Source: Prunus persica
Lineage: Eukaryota; Streptophyta; Magnoliopsida; Rosales; Rosaceae
Assembly: GCF_000346465.2 (NCBI RefSeq)
Contig: NC_034014.1
Coordinates: forward strand, 8,577,020-8,641,019
Length of the DNA stretch: 64,000 nt
Direction of reading: 5' to 3'
Positions 59,100-64,000 of the stretch are shown here, one piece after another. Position 1 is the stretch's first letter. Each line of letters begins with the position of its first letter. A program made the translations under genes and the position numbers. The notes beneath the pieces are model-generated. The model saw only the letters and a list, made by a program, of their open reading frames with translations. It did no database searches and had not been told where the DNA came from.

Positions 59100-60378
59100 T
59101 AGTCAAATAATTGTCAACTCTCTCTTCTTAACTTTGTGTTGGGTTTGACTTCTTGAATAGTATCATTGTGTAGTTTGCAAAATTTCCATCTCTATTTAGA
59201 TGAGATGTATGATACAATTAAACTAGTATAGAACAACAATAATACTACTCGTATCACACTTATTGACATATCAGTTAACTTATATTGAAGAAGGAAACTA
59301 TGTGGTTGACCTGATTCATTTAAGAAAAAGATAAAGATGATGATTTCAGAGTCCAACTTGTCTTTTCTTTTCTTTTTTAGTGTCCGTTTGGTATTACTTA
59401 TTTAGAGTGATAAGTGATTTTAAATTTTTTTTGAGAAACCTAACCCGTTTGGTAAACTATGAGAAAATCATTTATTGTTAAAAATTGATGTGAAAGAAAG
59501 CTATAAGGGAAAGCAGCTAACGAGGTGATTTTATTTTTTGATTATGCAGGAATCAATTTCAAAGAGGCATTAGATTTAATGAAATTTACAAACTTCCGAA
59601 AATACCCCAATCTATTTCACGCAATCTCTTCTCTTTATGCATTGTCTCCTTCGCATCCTTTTGCTTCTTCACGCCATCTCTTTCACAGAGTTTTCCTTAT
59701 CTTGAATATCTCTTATATTCTTCATATTATTTTTTCTTGTTGAATCAATTGAAGCACACTCATGAGAAGCCACAAGACTTAGGTACGATGCATATTATGT
59801 GTATTTCTTTTCAATTTCATTCTTCCCTCTTTCTCTTTAATTTTTAGGGTTTTAATTTTAAATTTCATTCTTCACTATCTCTTTAATTTTTAGGGTTTTA
59901 ACTTCAATAGTTGTTGCTGTTGGTGTTTTTTTTTCTTTTCCGAACCTGTTTTTCTTTCTTTGTTTCTTTGAAAGAATATTTATTTTTAATGGAAACATTA
60001 GTTTAGAGCATTTGGATACAAATATTTAATTTTCAACATAATACTTTATTTATTTTATAATTACAATAATTTTTAGGGTGTGATGGAAACATATTTAATA
60101 CTATATATATATATATATATAGTGAAAGTGTTTTCCCCTTTATCAAACACTTTAATAGAAAAGTCATTTCAACATAATGCTCTTTTAGTTATTATACACA
60201 ACTCACAACACTTTCACAAAAAAATTTACCAAACATTTAGAAACTGATTATTGTACCAACAAGACTTTTAACAAACAATTTACCAATCGCCAAATTGTTT
60301 TTTCTCACAGCTGATTTTTCTCACATCAAATTTGACGGCGATTATTTTCAAAGCACATAATTTGATTTCCTCTTGCTG
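59100..60378. other. AT-rich spacer with possible hAT debris
   Basis: No gene is seen. GTCCGTTTGGTATTACTTAT near 59383 and ACCAAACATTTAG near 60229 could be ends of a decayed element. A (TA)n microsatellite lies at 60103-60120. Confidence 0.35.
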
Positions 60379-60381
60379 TTA

Positions 60382-60717
60382 GAGCATCTACAATCATGCT
60401 CGCTAGTTTTTTACTAAAAATTTAGCCAAAACCCCACAAAAGCTATTTTAGGAGCTCTCTATAAAATTTGAACTTCAATCATACTCCATAATTTAGGGAG
60501 TTATAAATACTAAAATTATGTTTTAATTCAATAGAAATGGTCCATCTTTATAAATAAAAAATAATTAACATTAATTAAAAGGGTAAGATATTTATAAAAA
60601 TAAAGCAACATTAAATTATAGGAAGTCACTAGGAGTCCTTTCTCTCTCATCCGATTTAGAAGCTCCTAGATGTCTCCCTATTTTAGGAGGTGGAAAGTGA
60701 ACATAGTTGGAGTTGTC
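60382..60717. mobile_element. PIF/Harbinger-type MITE, diverged
   Basis: The left end GAGCATCTACAATCATGCTC and inverted right end GACAACTCCAACTATGTTC are related. The flanks are TTA (60379-60381) and TAA (60718-60720), which fits a TWA target. Confidence 0.6.
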
Positions 60718-60899
60718 TAAAGAGGTTGTTTAGGAGCCTATTGCAGATGCTAGTAAAATAACCTATTTCAGTTGTTGGTCAACCATTCAAATGGTTGCAA
60801 ATGAGGTCCCACCTTCTTACTGAGTTTTTGGCCCCAAATTAATAGTATGCCACATTTTCTTTTGGCTAAAACTTGAAAAAAAAAATATAAGTAAAGTTA

Positions 60900-62030
60900 A
60901 GGCCCGTTTGATAATCCTTAGTTTGCCATAATTTTTTTTAATTTTAAATTAATAGTGGCAATATGGAAAAATGAAATAAAAGGAGAAAGCTTAATTATTA
61001 TTTTAGTATTAGTTGTGAGGAAGATAATATTCTTAATGAATAAGAATTACGATATTATCACTCACATACCTATTTTTCCACCTACCATGTTTTCCCACCT
61101 CCACTAATTTTGAAATAAAAATCAAACTTATCTTCACTATCCCTATTATTTCCAAAATACCCTTAGTTCACTATTTCAAATATCCACCAATCAAACACTC
61201 TTCCCACTTCCCAAGAACTCACTAACCAATATATGTTCTTTTGTCTTCTTTCTTCTAACCCAACTATAATTTTTCTCAAGAGTTGAAGTCATTCTACTAT
61301 TTTGACTAGTACCTCCACCAGAAGTTCATATTCAGTCTCATTTATTCATGATTAGACGGTATGTTAATCTTATACATTATCTTTAATCTCTTTTTATTTA
61401 TTTATGGATTTAGACCATTTGTTCCATTTTTGATTTAGTTATTTGTTCTTGAGTTATTACCATTAGAGACTAGATTTGGGTTTAGAAGATGTATTCTTAT
61501 GTGAGTGTTTTGTTTTTTTTGGGTTCCCATTTTGTGTAAGGTCAGATCTATGTTTTCTTGTAAGGAATTGAACAAATCATATGATATCCGGCTTCTTCTA
61601 ACCAAACATGAAACATTCTTTTAAATTTATTTGTGGTTTCTAGATGTATTCTTAGGTAGGTGTTTGCTTTTCTTTTGTTTTAGTTTGTCATTTTTGTGTC
61701 ATGGTCAAGCTTCAAAGACTTGACCGGATCTACAAAGTTGGCTCCTTATAGCCGAACTTAAACTAGGTTCGGTTGTTCGGTTTCAAGTGGGATGTTTGGC
61801 TTTAAAGAGCTAAACAAAGATGTTTTGTTCTACTCTTTAGAGCCAAACACAAGGTAGGTCAATTATGTAGGAAGCCTAATTTTTCTTGAATGGTGCAATA
61901 ATGCATGTAGGTAAATAACAATGGATGATCTAATGTTTATTAATGAAATAAATGGATATATAATTGAAATAATAATAATGGAAGGATTAAAAAAATTACC
62001 AAACATACCATAATTCATCTTATAACATAT
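60900..62030. repeat. dispersed repeat, copy B (partner at 49190-50815)
   Basis: This copy shares ordered blocks with copy A, including AATACCCTTAGTTCACTA, CTAGTACCT and CCTTATAGCCGAAC. It is bracketed by GGCCCGTTTGATAATCC at 60902 and ATTACCAAACATACC at about 61997, which are roughly inverted and may be the true element ends. No transposase is present. Confidence 0.6.
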
Positions 62031-62462
62031 AAATCAATACGGAATAATAGCAATGGCTAAGAAAAGATGATTGTAACAATGTATTTTGATCATTCGAATG
62101 TCATTTCAGATCATAGAATAAGAGAAAGAGAAAATGCAACCTTTTATAACATGTTTACTTACTTGGAATGAGGAAAACCATGAATTGGAAAATTTAGTAA
62201 TTTGGGTGATAAGAAATGGGTATAGGATCAAATTTTCCCCATTAATCAATTTAATTCTTGGTTTTTCAGGTATTAGATTAGGAATATAAATGTGAAACTC
62301 ACATAATTTTTTATTTCTTATGTGTTGGTAAACGTAGGGGAAGTCGGGGAATTAGAATAATTACAATACCCAACGGTAGGTGACCACAATCTCTTGGACT
62401 CTTGTGGTCCAAGAGATCGGGACTGGTGTTAGTAAATGCAAACAAAGTCAAAGATTAAATTA

Positions 62463-63397
62463 GAGTGCTGCTATTTCCACCTACTTGTCCTATTTTCCCA
62501 CCCATTTTATCTTCAAACTTTTAAAGACAAATTTACCCATTTGTGAAATGACTTCTAAGGACAAATTTACACCTTTTGCTTGTCTTGTTTCTCTGCGGAT
62601 AGAAGTTCAAGAAGAAAAAAGATCCAGGTTGACTCTTTTGTGCCATATCACTTCCTCAAGTCAAAGCGTAATTCCTCTCATCTTACTTTTCTATGTTTCT
62701 TTGCTTTACTCTTTGTCTTGTGAACCATTCGAAGAATTTTCTAGGTGGGTTTTCTTTTTTACCCAAAAGAAAAAAAAAACTAAAATTTCTAGGTTGGTTT
62801 TGGAGTGTCTAAAATTGGGAGGTGTTTTTTTGTGGGATGCTTGTGGTTCAATTTTAGTAAAAATTTTGGCTTGTTTGCTTGAATTTTTTATTTTATTTTA
62901 TTTCATTTTGGGGTTAAGGCTACAGAGAGAATTAAGATTTGTGATTTTGGTACTACAAGAATCTGAGCTTGGCAGGGGTGCTGGTTTCTAAAGCTAATTG
63001 GAACAAAACTAGGGTTGTTTTAAGATTGGTTTTGGAGTTTTTGGATATCCCTTGAAGCTTTGGAATGGTTTGACTTTGTGGGTATTTAGCAGAAGTGCAT
63101 ATATTTCGTTTGGTGAAATTGTATTTGAGATTAAGGAGTTGGAAAGTTTTATTTTAGCTTTGTTTTGAAGTTCTAGGCATTTGTTTTGAAACTTATGCGA
63201 ATGGCTTGACTTTGTGGGACATTGGCGAAAGTTCATTGATAAGTTGTGTGTTAGTGTTTTCTTCAAAATGTATTAAAGGGTATTTTAGGAATAATGGTGG
63301 GTGAAAAGATAGGATTGCGTTTTTTCAAATTTATATGGTGGGTGGGAAGATAAGGTGGGTGAAGAAATAGGACAAAGAGGTGAAAATAGTAGAACTC
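62463..63397. mobile_element. Mutator-like non-autonomous element with long terminal inverted repeats
   Basis: The left end GAGTGCTGCTATTTCCACCT and inverted right end GAGTTCTACTATTTTCACCT continue as similar arms (TTGTCCTATTT, CACCCA) for about 60 bp. The direct repeat TTAAATTA (62455-62462 and 63398-63405) flanks the element; MULEs usually make 9 bp, so one base may have changed. The interior (168-aa open frame at 62485-62991) overlaps the terminal repeat and has no domain I recognise, so I do not call it a gene. Captured host sequence is possible. Confidence 0.7.
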
Positions 63398-63407
63398 TTA
63401 AATTAAT

Positions 63408-63493
63408 GAGTAATGCTACATTTACTACATTTTTATCCCACATAAGATGGTATAGAAATGTAGTATATAAATGTGATAAGAGTAGCATTATTC
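63408..63493. mobile_element. 86-bp MULE-type MITE with 9-bp target duplication
   Basis: Ends GAGTAATGCTACATTTAC and inverted GAATAATGCTACTCTTAT are flanked by TAAATTAAT (63399-63407 and 63494-63502). It inserted into the target-site flank of the larger element at 62463-63397. Confidence 0.85.
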
Positions 63494-63502
63494 TAAATTA
63501 AT

Positions 63503-64000
63503 TCCAATATCAATTTCAAGCACATATACGTGCCATTATTTATATAGATTTTAGCAGCCTTTATCTTCAACCTTATAGTATGTAGTTATGCGTAGATAAC
63601 GAACTCATCCATTCTTTAATTTGGGAGTTCCCAATTTCCTCTATTACCCTCCAAAGTAGCAGTGCATGCAATGTTGCATAGTGGTAACAAATACCATTAG
63701 AGGCTAGCTTGTTTCCCTTTCAATTGGAAATGATTTTCATAGTTTCCTTGTTCAAGTAAGCTTTCCTTAATTTTATTTTTTTGGGTGATATTCTCCACTG
63801 TTCTCACACCCAATATGTTAAAGAATATAAGTACCACATTGGAAACTTGATTAAATAAATCACAACTTTTAATAAATGATTCTAATTCTAATAGTACCGA
63901 TACCTTTTGAGGATAATATCGGTGTTGCTAGTAGAGGACCGCTCCTAGCATCAGAGCGAGTTGAATGACTGGGCTTGAAATATTAGGCCTTTACCCTTAC
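63503..64000. other. spacer ending in a possible LTR end with primer-like site
   Basis: No gene is seen. Near the window end GGTGTTGCTAGTAGAGGACC followed by TAGCATCAGAGC (63946-63957) resembles the LTR end plus primer site of the TRIM-like element at 54822, so another LTR element may begin here and continue past the window. Confidence 0.35.

Noticed and set aside
62485..62991. 168-aa open frame on the plus strand
   Set aside because: It overlaps a transposon terminal inverted repeat and has biased composition with no domain.
1..64000. tRNA, rRNA or organelle-derived genes, and integrated plant virus sequence
   Set aside because: No cloverleaf with proper arms, no rRNA motif and no viral coding signature was recognised on reading both strands. 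Small or diverged cases could be missed without a search.

Overview
The window is nuclear DNA from a flowering plant. It has long AT-rich spacers, GT-AG introns, two large multi-exon genes and many plant-type transposons. The protein content (plant AP-2 alpha-adaptin, a PTM-like DDT/PHD protein, a type I MADS protein, PPR and AHL relatives) and the style of the repeats suggest a woody eudicot, perhaps Rosaceae. The family is an inference and was not tested.

Layout. From 0 to 8.4 kb there is a dead PPR gene (minus strand) carrying a transposon insertion, with two nested hAT elements beyond its 5' end, the inner one lying inside the outer. From 8.4 to 24.2 kb there are nested MITEs and then the complete AP-2 alpha-adaptin gene (plus strand, 27 coding exons, 1,020 aa). 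At 24.5-25.6 kb is an intronless type I MADS-like gene (minus strand). From 27.2 to 35.7 kb is a 9-exon DDT/PHD-finger gene of the PTM type (minus strand, 1,698 aa). From 35.7 to 41.7 kb there are spacers, a solo LTR, MITEs and a SINE. At 41.8-45.3 kb is a small 3-exon gene for a 105-aa C22orf39/UPF0545-like protein (plus strand). From 45.7 to 64 kb the sequence is repeat-rich: a second copy of the inner hAT family, an unusual array of GC-rich palindromes (47.9-48.9 kb), LTR fragments with initiator-Met-tRNA-type primer sites, a TRIM-like element, a decayed AT-hook (AHL) gene and several MULE and Harbinger type MITEs.

How the genes relate. Alpha-adaptin and the DDT/PHD gene are convergent neighbours. 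As I recall it, the Arabidopsis loci At5g22760 (PHD protein) and At5g22770 (alpha-adaptin) are also adjacent, so this looks like conserved microsynteny, with a MADS gene sitting between them here. I see no operon-like or pathway relationship among the genes. The most unexplained sequence is the palindrome array at 47.9-48.9 kb.

Limits: exon boundaries were placed by eye from GT/AG signals, reading-frame phase and remembered family sequences. No alignment, expression or database search was run.
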